Assembly: GCA_041645435.1 (NCBI GenBank)
Contig: JBAZQB010000001.1
Span: forward strand, 1 to 64,000
Reading direction: 5' to 3'
DNA length: 64,000 bases
Origin: Methanoregula sp.
GTDB taxonomy: Archaea; Halobacteriota; Methanomicrobia; Methanomicrobiales; Methanospirillaceae
Positions 1 through 9,316 of this stretch are shown here, in pieces. The position numbers and the translations under genes were made by a program. A model generated the notes under the pieces. It did no database searches. It was not told where the DNA came from and saw nothing but the letters and a program-made list of their open reading frames with translations. The stretch's first letter is position 1; each line of letters opens with the position of its first letter.

Positions 1-18
1 GAATCAGTCAAAATCGGA

Positions 19-93
19 TGCTGCTATGGGGATTCGAACCCCAGTCGCGAGCGTGAGAGGCTCGCATGATTGGCCGGACTACACTATAGCAGC
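19..93 (-). tRNA. tRNA-Glu (CTC)
   Basis: Read on the minus strand this folds as a cloverleaf. The acceptor stem pairs GCTGCTA with TAGCAGC, the D-arm contains GTGTAGTCCGGCCAATCAT as is typical of archaeal tRNA-Glu, and the anticodon stem CGAGC/GCTCG encloses the loop CTCTCAC, which gives anticodon CTC. The T-arm is CTGGGG-TTCGAAT-CCCCAT. The discriminator base is A and no CCA is encoded. Confidence 0.95.
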
Positions 94-112
94 GCAATTG
101 CTCAATAACTTG

Positions 113-128
113 GGCGATATTTTTACTT
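113..128 (-). promoter_or_regulatory. Candidate TATA box of tRNA-Glu
   Basis: An AT-rich run (AGTAAAAATATC on the minus strand) is centred about 27 nt before the tRNA 5' end, the spacing expected for an archaeal TATA element. Confidence 0.45.
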
Positions 129-182
129 AAAGATGTCTGTAACGGTGAATTTAATTGCCTGACGCTGGTATGATACCATAAT

Positions 183-3100
183 TTACTGGTGGATATGCCG
201 GTATGCCCCTTTTGGAATATGCATCTCAAATCGTGCCCCTTTGCCCGGTTCACCCGTTTCTATTATGGTAAGGCCGGTAATAGAAAGGATCTCGCGTGCA
301 AGGAAAAGGCCGAATCCGCTATGCCTGCCGAAACCACGATCAAAGATACGATCTTTTTCACTCCCCGGAATGCCAACACCATCGTCCAAGCAGAAAAGAA
401 CAAGCCCGTCAGGTCCCTCTGCAGAATAAAACCGGATTTCTGTCAGCTTATCGCCATAGCGAAGAGAATTGTCGATCAGGTTATAGAATACTTTGACCAG
501 GAGCGGATCGGCATAAATTTCAATATCATTCAGGTCAATTTCCACGGTAATCGTTCCTAATGACAGTTGATTTACTGCCTGCCGGATGACGGTTGCAGTC
601 ATCTGCCACTCCGGGCCGTTCACTCCGATATCCTGATATAATTTGGTAAAGGTAATCTGCCGTTCGATATTTTGGATAGCAGTCTCACTCTGGCTGATAT
701 ACATGAGATCCTGGTCATTCGTAAGATGATTCTTTAATAGTCCGGTAAATCCTGATAATGCCGTAAGCTGGTTGAGAATATCATGGCGTGTAATACTGCT
801 CATAAGGTTGAGTTTTTTGTTTATCTGCATGAGTGCTTCTTCAGCCTGCTTGAGATCTGAGATATCGACCAGCGAAGCGACACTGTTGGATGAACCGGGG
901 ATCATGAGCACATTCACGATACAGTTGTGGATATGTCCTGCAGCATCAATCAACCGGCATTCGTATGTCCTGGGTACAAGGGAGGGATCCTTTCGGCGGG
1001 TATAGTGGTACTGCTTCATCCGTTCCACATCCTCTTTATCAATAAACACAGTCCAGCTTGTTTTGTGCTCCTGCTTTTCCTTTGGGACCCCGGTAAGTTT
1101 CTCCCACCGGTCATTTGCCAGCAGGATAGTGGTATCCGGGGCGATGATGATCGTAGCGGCACCCGTATTGTCAAAAACAGCACGGTACAGAGCCTCAGAT
1201 TCCCTCAATAACTCTTCAGTATGTTTCATGCCGGTAATGTCCCGGAAAATTCCCTCTATCCCGCCGAGCGATCCATCCGGGTTGTAATAGAAATGGCTGT
1301 TGGTTGCTACCGTGACAACATTTCCGTCTTTCCGCCTGAGTTTTACCTCGTAGTCTTTGACATACCCCTTCTCCTTCATTGCATCAAGGAATGCGTTGCG
1401 GTCGTCGGGAACGGCATAGATCTGCCCGGCAATACTGAGCCCTATCAGATCATCAGGAGAATCATATCCCAGTAATACTGCACCGGAGGGGGAGATCATG
1501 ATAAGATTGCCATTACGATCAGAGCGGTAGAAAATATCCTGGATATTATCAAGGATATTGCGGTATTTTTCTTCGTTCTTTTTCAACTCCTTTTCAGCAT
1601 CTTTCATCGCAGTAATATCTTCCAGTGTTTCTACAGCCCCGATAATTATGCCCTTGGAATCCCGGATGAGTGCGGCAGTGAAGTGGAGATACGTTCCTGA
1701 AGGTCCCATGTGGGCGAAGAAATCGGTAGCCTCGTAAGCATCATTGATGAGAGGGGATTTTGTGTATTTACCGGAGTACCACCGGGGGATCTTCTCAATG
1801 TGTCCCTCAACGAGAAGATCTGCCATGCAGGGGCGTTCCTTCGGGTAGAATGCCCTCCACTGCTGGTTAGTGCCAAGAACTTCGTCTGCCTTGATCCCGC
1901 TGTACCTTTCAAGTGCAGCATTCCATTGGATTACCTTGTGATCTTTGTCAATGACAAACTGCGGGATGGGAGAACCCCTTACGATGGCATTGAGTTTGCT
2001 CTCGCTCTCGCGCAGTGCCTCTTCTGCCTGTTTGACATCAGTAATGTCCCTCCCCACGGTCTGGTACTCGGTGATATTGCCCTGCTCATCAAAAATTGCC
2101 CTGTCCACCCACCGCTGCCAGCGCAGACTGCCATCCGGCATGATGATCCGGTGATCAATGGCCGAGACCGGATTTTCCCGGGTAAATGATGAAAAATGTT
2201 CCTTCACCCGGTCATGGTCCTCCGGATAAATCTCCGGCCGGAACTTCTTCCTGATAAGTTCCTTGCAATTTTTCCTGAAATACCGGCAGTAGGCCTCGTT
2301 TGCAAAGACATGGGTGCCATCAGGTTTGAACCGGCAGATGAATTCCGTCTGCGTCTCGATAACATTCCTGTACTGCTCCTCGCTTGCCTTAAGCGCCTGC
2401 TCCTTTACGGTGATCTCGGTGATATCCTCAAGCGTCTCTACTGCACCGATAATATTGCCGGTTGAATCCTTGATCGTCGATGCAGTAAAGTACAGCCATA
2501 TCCCGTCCGTCCCCATTTTTGGAAAGAAGTCTGTTGCCTCGTATGCACCCTCAACATACTTCGATTTGTTATATTTAGCCGGATACCACTCAGGGATTTT
2601 ATCAATAGTACCATCAACGAGGAGATCCGCCATACAGGGGCGTTCCACCGGGTAAAATGCCTTCCACTGCTGGCTGGTTCCAAGGACTTCATCGGCCTTA
2701 ACCCCGCTGTACCGTTCAAGGGCATGGTTCCAGCTGATCACCCGGTGGTTTTTATCGATCACGAACTGGGGGATGGGTGAGCCATGGACAATACCCTGCA
2801 GCTTCTTTTCACTTGTACGAAGTGCGTCCTGCCCGTATTTCAGTTCATCAAACTGTGCCTGCATCTCTTCGTCAAAAGCAGTGAGCTGTTCATACGCGGC
2901 TCTCAGTTCATCTTCGCCTTTTTTCCGTGCTGTAATATCCCTGAAAATCCCTTCAACGCCCAGGAAGTTGCCGGACGGGTCGTAGTATTTATGACTGCTG
3001 GTCAGCACAAATACCGGTGTCCCGTCCCGCTTTTTCAGCGTCACTTCATAATTGGTAACGGATCCACTGCGATTGATCTCTGCAAGAAACTCTTTCCGTT

Positions 3101-3683
3101 GCTCCGGGTTGTAATAGAACGTATGGGAGATATTTTCCCCATATAATTCCGACAGTGAATCATATCCCAGCACCGTGACCATGGAGGGACTTGCGAGAAT
3201 GAGATTACCGTCAACATCACTGCGGTAGTAAACATCCTGGATGTTTTCCAGGATGTTCCGGTATTTGGCTTCACTTTCCTTAAGTGCATCATCAGCACTT
3301 TTCTGCCTTACTGCTTTTCTTATAATGTTGATTAATTCTGCAAACTGGGCTTTCGGTTCCCCCCCTTTCTGGAGGTAGAAATCAACCCCGCTGTTGAGGG
3401 CTTCTATAATAACATCTTCTCTGCCCCTGCCGGTAAAAATGATGAAGGGAATCTGATCTCCCCGGTTCCGCACTGCCTGCAGGAATTTGATGCCATTCAT
3501 CACCGGCATCTGGTAATCTGAGACAATCGCATCATATTTTTTTTGTTCCAGCCGGACCAGTGCATCCGCTGCAGAAACCGAGGTATCTATAGAATATTCT
3601 CCGGACTGCTCCAGGAACAATTTACCTATTTCAAGGAGATCCGGTTCATCGTCTACATACAAGACGGACAACGTTTTGGTCAT
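183..3683 (-). CDS. Response-regulator/six-PAS hybrid sensor histidine kinase
   Basis: This is a large cytoplasmic sensor kinase of about 1166 aa with no membrane segment. Domain order: receiver (residues 4-125, phospho-acceptor Asp56 in SDYQMP), then PAS domains at about 137-257, 295-430, 440-555, 565-700, 710-825 and 832-950, then an H-box SITRHDILNQL with His967, and an ATPase domain with N-box NLIDNSLRYG and G1 box DDGVGIP. PAS2 and PAS4 are near copies (both carry SPIPQFVIDK and RYSGxKADEVLGT), and PAS1 and PAS5 are also alike, so modules were duplicated internally. The RHDI(L/N)NQL H-box is shared with the kinase at 5.9 kb. An upstream Met at 3707 would add 8 residues; I chose 3683 because the receiver fold begins directly after it. 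The signal sensed and the output partner are not visible. Confidence 0.9.
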   Translation of the reverse strand: MTKTLSVLYVDDEPDLLEIGKLFLEQSGEYSIDTSVSAADALVRLEQKKYDAIVSDYQMPVMNGIKFLQAVRNRGDQIPFIIFTGRGREDVIIEALNSGVDFYLQKGGEPKAQFAELINIIRKAVRQKSADDALKESEAKYRNILENIQDVYYRSDVDGNLILASPSMVTVLGYDSLSELYGENISHTFYYNPEQRKEFLAEINRSGSVTNYEVTLKKRDGTPVFVLTSSHKYYDPSGNFLGVEGIFRDITARKKGEDELRAAYEQLTAFDEEMQAQFDELKYGQDALRTSEKKLQGIVHGSPIPQFVIDKNHRVISWNHALERYSGVKADEVLGTSQQWKAFYPVERPCMADLLVDGTIDKIPEWYPAKYNKSKYVEGAYEATDFFPKMGTDGIWLYFTASTIKDSTGNIIGAVETLEDITEITVKEQALKASEEQYRNVIETQTEFICRFKPDGTHVFANEAYCRYFRKNCKELIRKKFRPEIYPEDHDRVKEHFSSFTRENPVSAIDHRIIMPDGSLRWQRWVDRAIFDEQGNITEYQTVGRDITDVKQAEEALRESESKLNAIVRGSPIPQFVIDKDHKVIQWNAALERYSGIKADEVLGTNQQWRAFYPKERPCMADLLVEGHIEKIPRWYSGKYTKSPLINDAYEATDFFAHMGPSGTYLHFTAALIRDSKGIIIGAVETLEDITAMKDAEKELKKNEEKYRNILDNIQDIFYRSDRNGNLIMISPSGAVLLGYDSPDDLIGLSIAGQIYAVPDDRNAFLDAMKEKGYVKDYEVKLRRKDGNVVTVATNSHFYYNPDGSLGGIEGIFRDITGMKHTEELLRESEALYRAVFDNTGAATIIIAPDTTILLANDRWEKLTGVPKEKQEHKTSWTVFIDKEDVERMKQYHYTRRKDPSLVPRTYECRLIDAAGHIHNCIVNVLMIPGSSNSVASLVDISDLKQAEEALMQINKKLNLMSSITRHDILNQLTALSGFTGLLKNHLTNDQDLMYISQSETAIQNIERQITFTKLYQDIGVNGPEWQMTATVIRQAVNQLSLGTITVEIDLNDIEIYADPLLVKVFYNLIDNSLRYGDKLTEIRFYSAEGPDGLVLFCLDDGVGIPGSEKDRIFDRGFGRHSGFGLFLAREILSITGLTIIETGEPGKGARFEMHIPKGAYRHIHQ

Positions 3684-3813
3684 AGAATTATCGGGTACGC
3701 ATGACATTCATGTATACCGGTAAATAATAGTATCGGGAAACGGTAAGTCAGCGCCGTCAGATGCATTTACCCATTTCTAATAATTTCCCGGTATCTCAAG
3801 GTAGGAAAAAAAT

Positions 3814-4457
3814 GCTCTGTAGAAACGGGCATGAACCTATAACGTTCACTCCGGAACTTTGAAAATCGTTTTTATGATTATCCCCTCCCTTAGGGCCTCT
3901 CTTCAGGCACAGCAGGGCAAGGAGGCTTTAGAATATTTAGTCCTCAAACGCCGCGGGGGCGCCCCGTCGGGGGCGGTGACGTTCATCATTACCGGGGGTA
4001 TGGGGGTCTCAACCCCCATTATCATATCTTGAGAACACGATTTTCATAGCAAAACCTTTTTTCACGTACTATATTGCCCCCCTCTTGCGCCCCCAGTCCC
4101 CCGTTGAGGGACGGGCGCAGTGCGATAGCCCGAGTAAGGTTACGGGTAATACGTTGTCATCGCAATGGGGGGTGCCCCAGTGGCGGGGGCGAAGCCCCAG
4201 AGAACGTCAGAGTTTTCTCAATGATTTCCTATGAAAATCAGATTATTTGGAAAAAATGGAGATGTATCCTTTCTTCAACTGCGATGAACCCCGCCGCCCC
4301 CGATGGGACGCCCCCGCGGCGGTTTTACGGACTGCTAAAAAATGAAACCTCATTGCCCCGCCGTGCCTCGGAGAGGCCCTGAAGCGGGGGAGAATCCTAA
4401 AAACGATTTTCATGATTTCGGAGTGAACTTAATGGTTCATGCCCGTTTCTACAAAGC
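3814..4457. repeat. Dispersed intergenic repeat, locus 1 (complete inverted form)
   Basis: Two arms of roughly 170 bp (about 3814-3995 and 4278-4457) are imperfect inverted copies. The outer ends read TGTAGAAACGGGCATGAACC and its complement. Inside each arm lie AAAATCGTTTTTATGATT, AGGGCCTCTC and a GC-rich core GCCGCGGGGGCGCCCC. Between the arms is a second unit B (about 4046-4240), beginning with AAAACCTTTTTTCACGTACT, that recurs inverted at 14.07-14.28 kb. I see no transposase. Short open frames inside it are by-products of the repeat. Confidence 0.8.
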
Positions 4458-4723
4458 AAAAAAATAATATCTGCTAAAAGCCAGAGATATTTTCCGGGGG
4501 TAATCGCTCGCTTTTCGGGCAGGTAAGCATAGTTGGTTTTTCTGTGAGTTACGGGATTCAGAACATCACGCGTACTATCCATACTGACATAACGGTATTA
4601 TGCTCCATTTACCCGGTATTATGACATGCACAAAAATGGAATCGGGTCCTGTCATGACCGGTTTTCATTGTTCTTCCCTGTCATAAACAACTATATCTCG
4701 GACATGCGGCGATTAATATAGGA

Positions 4724-5836
4724 ATGAGTAGTCTTGAAGAACAGATTAAAGAGCTCGAGGACGAGCTTGTCAAGACGCCGTATAACAAGGCTACTTCCAA
4801 GCATATCGGTCGTGTAAAGGCAAAGATCGCACGTCTCAGGGACGAAGCGGTAAGCCGCGCGATGAAAGCCGGCGGGGGCGGCGAGGGGTATTCGGTTAAA
4901 AAATCGGGAGATGCGACCGCAGTTCTTGTCGGGTTTCCCTCAACCGGTAAAAGTACGCTCTTAAACAAACTCACCGGTACTGACAGTGCGGTTGCAGCGT
5001 ACGCGTTCACCACGCTTACGGTTGTTCCCGGGGCGCTTGAACACAAAGGGGCAAAGATCCAGCTGCTCGATATCCCCGGGCTCATTGCCGGTGCAGCGAT
5101 GGGCAAGGGCCGGGGCAAGGAAGTGATCGCCGTTGTCCGTGGGGCAGATATTATCATCATTCTCGTGGATGTCTTCAACGAGCGGCACTTTGATGTGCTT
5201 ATCAAGGAACTCCACGATGCCGGTATCCGGATTAATGTGCCAAAACCGGATATTACTATCAAGAAATCGTCACACGGGGGTATCCGGCTTAACGCGGTCG
5301 GCACGCTGGACCTTGATATTGAAGAAGTCCGGTCTATCCTTGCCGAGAGCAAGATGATGAATGCGGATATCCTGATCCGCGGGAATGCCACACAGGATGA
5401 TCTTATTGATGCAGTACAGGGTAACCGGGTCTATATCCCGGCGTTCATTGCGGTCAATAAAGTCGATCTCGTGGATAAGGAACGATACCTTGAGATCGAA
5501 CATGATATTGCAGAACGGTTCGGCAGCCCGCCGCTCATGATATCTGCCCATGCCGGTTATCACCTTGAGGAAACAAAAGATGCAATCTATGACAGTCTCG
5601 GGTTCATCCGGGTCTATCTCAAACCCCATGGCGGCGAGGCGGATCTTGAAGAGCCCCTCATTGTCAGGAAAGGCAGCACCATCGAGGATGTCTGTACCAA
5701 GCTCCACCGTGAATTTGTCCAGAAGTTCCGCTATTCAAGGGTCTGGGGCAAATCGGTCAAGCACCCCGGGCAGAGAGTCGGTCTCTCCCACAGACTAATT
5801 GACAGCGATCTTATCACAATCATCGTAGATCACTGA
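4724..5836 (+). CDS. drg: DRG-type Obg-family GTPase with TGS domain
   Basis: A 370-aa protein of the archaeal/eukaryotic DRG (developmentally regulated GTP-binding) branch of Obg GTPases, thought to act in translation. It has a charged coiled N-terminus (1-45), a G1 P-loop GFPSTGKST (70-78), G3 DIPG (116-119), G4 NKVD (245-248), a G5-like SAHAG near 274, and a C-terminal TGS domain (about 290-370). The glycine-rich GGGGEGYSVKKSGDA stretch before the G domain is typical of DRG. Length matches the family. No strong Shine-Dalgarno is seen; the ATG lies just after an AT-rich TTAATATAGG, so a short leader is possible. Confidence 0.95.
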   Translation: MSSLEEQIKELEDELVKTPYNKATSKHIGRVKAKIARLRDEAVSRAMKAGGGGEGYSVKKSGDATAVLVGFPSTGKSTLLNKLTGTDSAVAAYAFTTLTVVPGALEHKGAKIQLLDIPGLIAGAAMGKGRGKEVIAVVRGADIIIILVDVFNERHFDVLIKELHDAGIRINVPKPDITIKKSSHGGIRLNAVGTLDLDIEEVRSILAESKMMNADILIRGNATQDDLIDAVQGNRVYIPAFIAVNKVDLVDKERYLEIEHDIAERFGSPPLMISAHAGYHLEETKDAIYDSLGFIRVYLKPHGGEADLEEPLIVRKGSTIEDVCTKLHREFVQKFRYSRVWGKSVKHPGQRVGLSHRLIDSDLITIIVDH

Positions 5837-5928
5837 TCCCGTAATACCTTTTTTTAAGACCTCTTTGGAAAAATATAATTTGCCTGCAATCCTTCTCTTT
5901 CACAAAGAGCTGACGGTATTTTTCCCTG

Positions 5929-7038
5929 ATGTTGGGAAAAGCCCTTTCAGCTCGCCATTCACTTCCTTCTTATGGAATGCTGCCGATGACAAACCCTTCA
6001 AATGAGAATTCGTATCGCAAACTCGTCGAATCTTTTGATCAGGTTCTTTTCACGCTCGATGACCTGGGAAAAATTCTCTACATCAGTCCCGGTTGTACTG
6101 ATATTATGGGTTTTTTACCGGACGAGATGATCGGCAGATCGATCTCCGCTTTCGTTCTGCCTCAGGATAATGGGAGTGTCCGAAAAATGTGTGAGCAGGC
6201 AAAACAAGGAAATCCTCATCCCTCCTGCTTTCCTGTTGTCGGTAAGGACGGAGGTTTCCATCAGGCAATAGCTGTTTCCCGGTCGGTTCTGGATGGGCAG
6301 GACAAGAGCGGCATGATCGGCATTATTGGCGAATGCAGCACCAGTAAACAGACAGAAAAAATTTTGCGACAGGCTAATACCCGGATCCATCGGTTAAACA
6401 GTATCGTCCGCCACGATATCAACAACCAGCTTACCGTCTTACATGGTTATCTCTCTTTGATAGAGCCGGATGACAGCACGATTACATCTCCGGAAATTGT
6501 CAGGATTCTCTTAGGTGCAACCGAAAAAATTCATAATCTCATCACATTCACCACGGAATATAAAGACCTCGGTGCACATTCACCGATGTGGATGAATCTT
6601 TATGAAATATTCCAGTCCGCCCGATCCATCTTTGGCGCTACAGATGTCCAGATCACCATAGGACCCGCGTGTAACGATATTGAACTCTTTACCGATCCGA
6701 TGCTCACGAAAGTCTTTCATCATCTGATTGACAATTCGCTCCGTCACGGAAAGAGCGTATCCGAAATATCCCTGCAGTGGAGACTGGAGAATGGGGCAGC
6801 AAAAATTGTGTATGAGGATAATGGAACGGGGATCCCTGAATCCTTACAACCTTCCCTTTTTCAACCGGGTAAAGGGAAAAAAACCGGCAATGGCCTGTTT
6901 CTTGTACATGAAATTTTAGCAATCTTCGGTTTTACCATAACAGAGACCGGCACCCCGGGATCGGGAGTCCGGTTTGAGATTGTTGTGCCGGCAGGTTCAT
7001 TCCGGGTCATGGAAAAGAAGCAACAGCAACGACGGTGA
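5929..7038 (+). CDS. PAS-domain sensor histidine kinase
   Basis: A soluble 369-aa kinase: one PAS domain (about 30-140, with LDDLGKILYISPG), an H-box SIVRHDINNQL with His162, and an HATPase domain with HLIDNSLRHG (N-box) and EDNGTGIP (G1). It shares its dimerization/H-box type with the kinase at 183-3683, so the two belong to one lineage-specific family. An AT-rich AAAAATATAATT at about 5868-5880 could be the TATA box. The start is uncertain: Met codons at 5977 and 5986 are alternatives and none has a convincing ribosome-binding site. No receiver partner is adjacent. Confidence 0.85.
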   Translation: MLGKALSARHSLPSYGMLPMTNPSNENSYRKLVESFDQVLFTLDDLGKILYISPGCTDIMGFLPDEMIGRSISAFVLPQDNGSVRKMCEQAKQGNPHPSCFPVVGKDGGFHQAIAVSRSVLDGQDKSGMIGIIGECSTSKQTEKILRQANTRIHRLNSIVRHDINNQLTVLHGYLSLIEPDDSTITSPEIVRILLGATEKIHNLITFTTEYKDLGAHSPMWMNLYEIFQSARSIFGATDVQITIGPACNDIELFTDPMLTKVFHHLIDNSLRHGKSVSEISLQWRLENGAAKIVYEDNGTGIPESLQPSLFQPGKGKKTGNGLFLVHEILAIFGFTITETGTPGSGVRFEIVVPAGSFRVMEKKQQQRR

Positions 7039-7077
7039 GAATTTCGCGTTGCTGTCAATTTCCTGTTTTATCCGGTT

Positions 7078-8199
7078 TCACGTTCTATCTGGCTGAATAG
7101 CCGATTTTATGATCTCAAGCGGCGCTTCAGTCTTGATCCCGTACCCGGAAAAATGCGTTCGTGTCGCAGCATACCCTGTAGCCCGTATACGTTCGAGAAC
7201 GGTGTTGATATCCGGAGGAGAACAACCCAGAAGTTTTGCGATATGGTGATAATCGTAGAACGATGAGGTGGGAAGTTCGTCGATGCAGACGCTGATGAGT
7301 TTCTCCAGATCTTTTTTCGTGCCGAGTTCCATGGTATTCAGCTGCGCCTGCATCCGGTGGAGAATATCCTGGTTCCGGATGCTGCCCAGCCACAGGGGGC
7401 CGATGAATCTGAGTGGTTCATTGCAGTGCGGGCAGGATACCGTAGGGGGAACCATGCCCGGATGCTCCTCCCGATACGGGCACTTCGGGCACTGGAGGAT
7501 AAACCCGATCTGTTTAAGGGTATTGTCTGCTGCACCTGCTCCCCGGAGTAACCGGAGGTGGAGCCGTACGAAATGTTCACGGGCATAACAGAACGTTGGT
7601 TCAACCCCCCGGTCATACTTGACCGTTTCGCGGACAACAAACCCGAGCAGGATGCGGAGCCCGACTTCACTATGGTACTCGGTGTTTAACGGTCGTGCGA
7701 AATACCTGCGGATTCCTGCTTTCAGGTGCGCACCGCAGAGAGGGGCTGTATCGGTAGCGGTTACAAAGAGAAACCTCCGCGTACCCCGGACAGCGGCGTC
7801 CACGACCATAGCCGGTGTCCCGAACGGATCGAGATCCACAGCATCAAATGATCGCTCTGAGAGCAGGGCACTGGCGTCCCTCTGCACAATCTCCACGAGC
7901 AGGTTTGCATGGTTTGCATTGTACGTTATCAGTTCGATCGCTTCGGACTCACGGTCATTGATGGTAACCGGAATGCCGCACTCATGCAAAACCCGCAACC
8001 CGCGTATGCCGGTTGCCCCCATGGCATCGAGATATTCGGATGGTTTGAGGATCGAGAGCAGAAGCACCGTGACATCGCGGTTCAGTTCCATCCGCCGGTT
8101 AAAAAAGATCGGCGCAGATCCGGGAGGAAACTGTGTCGTATTGTCCTGGACCGGGATAAAAAACCGGGTTTTTCCTTCCGTTATCTCGCTTAACTCCAT
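7078..8199 (-). CDS. trm1: tRNA (guanine(26)-N2)-dimethyltransferase
   Basis: This enzyme dimethylates G26 of tRNA using S-adenosylmethionine. The 373-aa product begins MELSEITEGKTRFFIP, the usual archaeal Trm1 N-terminus. It contains the motif DLDPFGTP in the Rossmann methyltransferase domain and a zinc-ribbon-like set CPKC...CPHC in the C-terminal part. Upstream in-frame Mets (8235, 8283) are rejected because the likely TATA box (8228-8237) lies between them and 8199. The gene is divergent from tRNA-Arg and the AT element between them may serve both. Confidence 0.93.
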   Translation of the reverse strand: MELSEITEGKTRFFIPVQDNTTQFPPGSAPIFFNRRMELNRDVTVLLLSILKPSEYLDAMGATGIRGLRVLHECGIPVTINDRESEAIELITYNANHANLLVEIVQRDASALLSERSFDAVDLDPFGTPAMVVDAAVRGTRRFLFVTATDTAPLCGAHLKAGIRRYFARPLNTEYHSEVGLRILLGFVVRETVKYDRGVEPTFCYAREHFVRLHLRLLRGAGAADNTLKQIGFILQCPKCPYREEHPGMVPPTVSCPHCNEPLRFIGPLWLGSIRNQDILHRMQAQLNTMELGTKKDLEKLISVCIDELPTSSFYDYHHIAKLLGCSPPDINTVLERIRATGYAATRTHFSGYGIKTEAPLEIIKSAIQPDRT

Positions 8200-8227
8200 T
8201 GCGGAGAATTGTTGCAGCGCGCAAACC

Positions 8228-8237
8228 TTATACATAT
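8228..8237. promoter_or_regulatory. Candidate bidirectional TATA element (trm1 / tRNA-Arg)
   Basis: TTATACATAT reads as a TATA-like box on both strands. Its centre is about 27 nt from the tRNA-Arg 5' end on the plus strand and about 30 nt from the trm1 start codon on the minus strand. Both distances fit archaeal promoters. No other AT-rich element lies in the interval. Confidence 0.5.
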
Positions 8238-8259
8238 TCCCTCCGAATTGGTATGGGCA

Positions 8260-8334
8260 GGGCGAGTGGCTTAGCCCGGACATAGCGTCAGCCTCCTAAG
8301 CTGAATGCCGGGGGTTCAAATCCCCCCTCGCCCG
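8260..8334 (+). tRNA. tRNA-Arg (CCT)
   Basis: The acceptor stem pairs GGGCGAG with CTCGCCC, the anticodon stem TCAGC/GCTGA encloses CTCCTAA (anticodon CCT), and the T-arm is GGGGG-TTCAAAT-CCCCC. The discriminator is G and CCA is not encoded. It decodes AGG. Confidence 0.95.
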
Positions 8335-8391
8335 TTTACATCATCCTTTTCGTGCATTTTATTATCCCAACGACGATATAACTGGTATCCG

Positions 8392-9231
8392 ATGAGCGCT
8401 GCAGGATTTTTCAGAATTACCCGCCCGGCAAATGCGGTGATTTCCGGGATAACGGCGATCATAGCCTATCTTATTGCTACCGGAACCGTGATTCCCTCTA
8501 CCGTTCTCCTGTTTCTTATCGTCAGCCTGATCACTGCTGCCGGCAATGTGATCAATGATTATTTCGATGTTGCAATCGATCGGATCAACCGCCCTGAGCG
8601 CCCGATTCCCTCAGGACTCGTGAGTCCCGTAGCCGCACGATGTTTTGCCGTTACGCTGTTTCTCGCAGGTGTGCTTGTTGCCCTTTTCACGCCCGTGCTC
8701 TGTCTTGCCATTGTGGTGATCAATTCCGTGATTCTTGTCCTGTATGCAGCAAAACTCAAGAGCATGCCGGTGATTGGCAATGCAGCAGTCGCGTATCTTG
8801 CAGCCAGCATCTTTCTGTTCGGGGGAGCCTTTGCCGGAGGGAATGCGATTGTACTGATGATCCCGCTTGCCGCCATAACGTTCCTTGCGACCATGGTCCG
8901 GGAAATCTTGAAAGATGCGGAGGATATTGAGGGTGATGCAGCAGGAGGTGCCGATACGCTCCCGATCCGTATCGGGATCCGCCCGACTACCCGCGTTGCT
9001 CTTGTTTTTGCCTTCATTGCTGTCGTTGCAAGTGTTGTCCCGTATCTCTGGTGGGGGATGTGGTATCTCGCCGGCATAGTCATTGTTGATAGCATCATTC
9101 TCGTGGCGGTAATCAGGACGCTGCCCTGTAAGACCCCTGCATGTGTCAGGGCAACCCGTTCAACCACGCTCATCAAGGCAGGCATGTTTGCTGCTCTCGT
9201 GGTATTTGCACTGTCGGCAGTTTTCCTGTAA
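8392..9231 (+). CDS. UbiA-family prenyltransferase (digeranylgeranylglyceryl phosphate synthase)
   Basis: An integral membrane protein of 279 aa that in archaea adds the second geranylgeranyl chain to geranylgeranylglyceryl phosphate, making the core ether lipid. It has the first Asp-rich motif NDYFDVAID (55-63) and the second REILKDAEDIEGD (about 166-178), both binding prenyl diphosphate through Mg2+, plus 8-9 hydrophobic helices. The ATG at 8392 begins MSAAGFFRITRP, matching the family N-terminus; earlier in-frame codons run into tRNA-Arg. The family also covers other aromatic prenyltransferases, but this length and motif pair favour DGGGP synthase. Confidence 0.88.
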   Translation: MSAAGFFRITRPANAVISGITAIIAYLIATGTVIPSTVLLFLIVSLITAAGNVINDYFDVAIDRINRPERPIPSGLVSPVAARCFAVTLFLAGVLVALFTPVLCLAIVVINSVILVLYAAKLKSMPVIGNAAVAYLAASIFLFGGAFAGGNAIVLMIPLAAITFLATMVREILKDAEDIEGDAAGGADTLPIRIGIRPTTRVALVFAFIAVVASVVPYLWWGMWYLAGIVIVDSIILVAVIRTLPCKTPACVRATRSTTLIKAGMFAALVVFALSAVFL

Positions 9232-9294
9232 CCCCGCCCGGCATCGTATGGAAGACCGGTTTTCCTTGAGCAACAAGTTTATCCCCTGATCATA

Positions 9295-9311
9295 CCTCAA
9301 TTACCTTGAGG
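9295..9311 (+). promoter_or_regulatory. Inverted repeat over the ribosome-binding region of the bactofilin-like gene
   Basis: CCTCAA and TTGAGG form a perfect 6-bp inverted repeat with a 5-base loop ending 5 nt before the ATG at 9317. The right arm carries the GAGGGAG ribosome-binding sequence, so a hairpin could hide it. Confidence 0.4.
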
Positions 9312-9316
9312 GAGCA

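Noticed and set aside
4074..4382. Open frame of 102 codons inside repeat locus 1
   Set aside because: Its peptide (GRSAIARVRLRVIRCHR) recurs in the 14.1-kb repeat copy on the other strand, so it follows from the repeat DNA, not from a gene.
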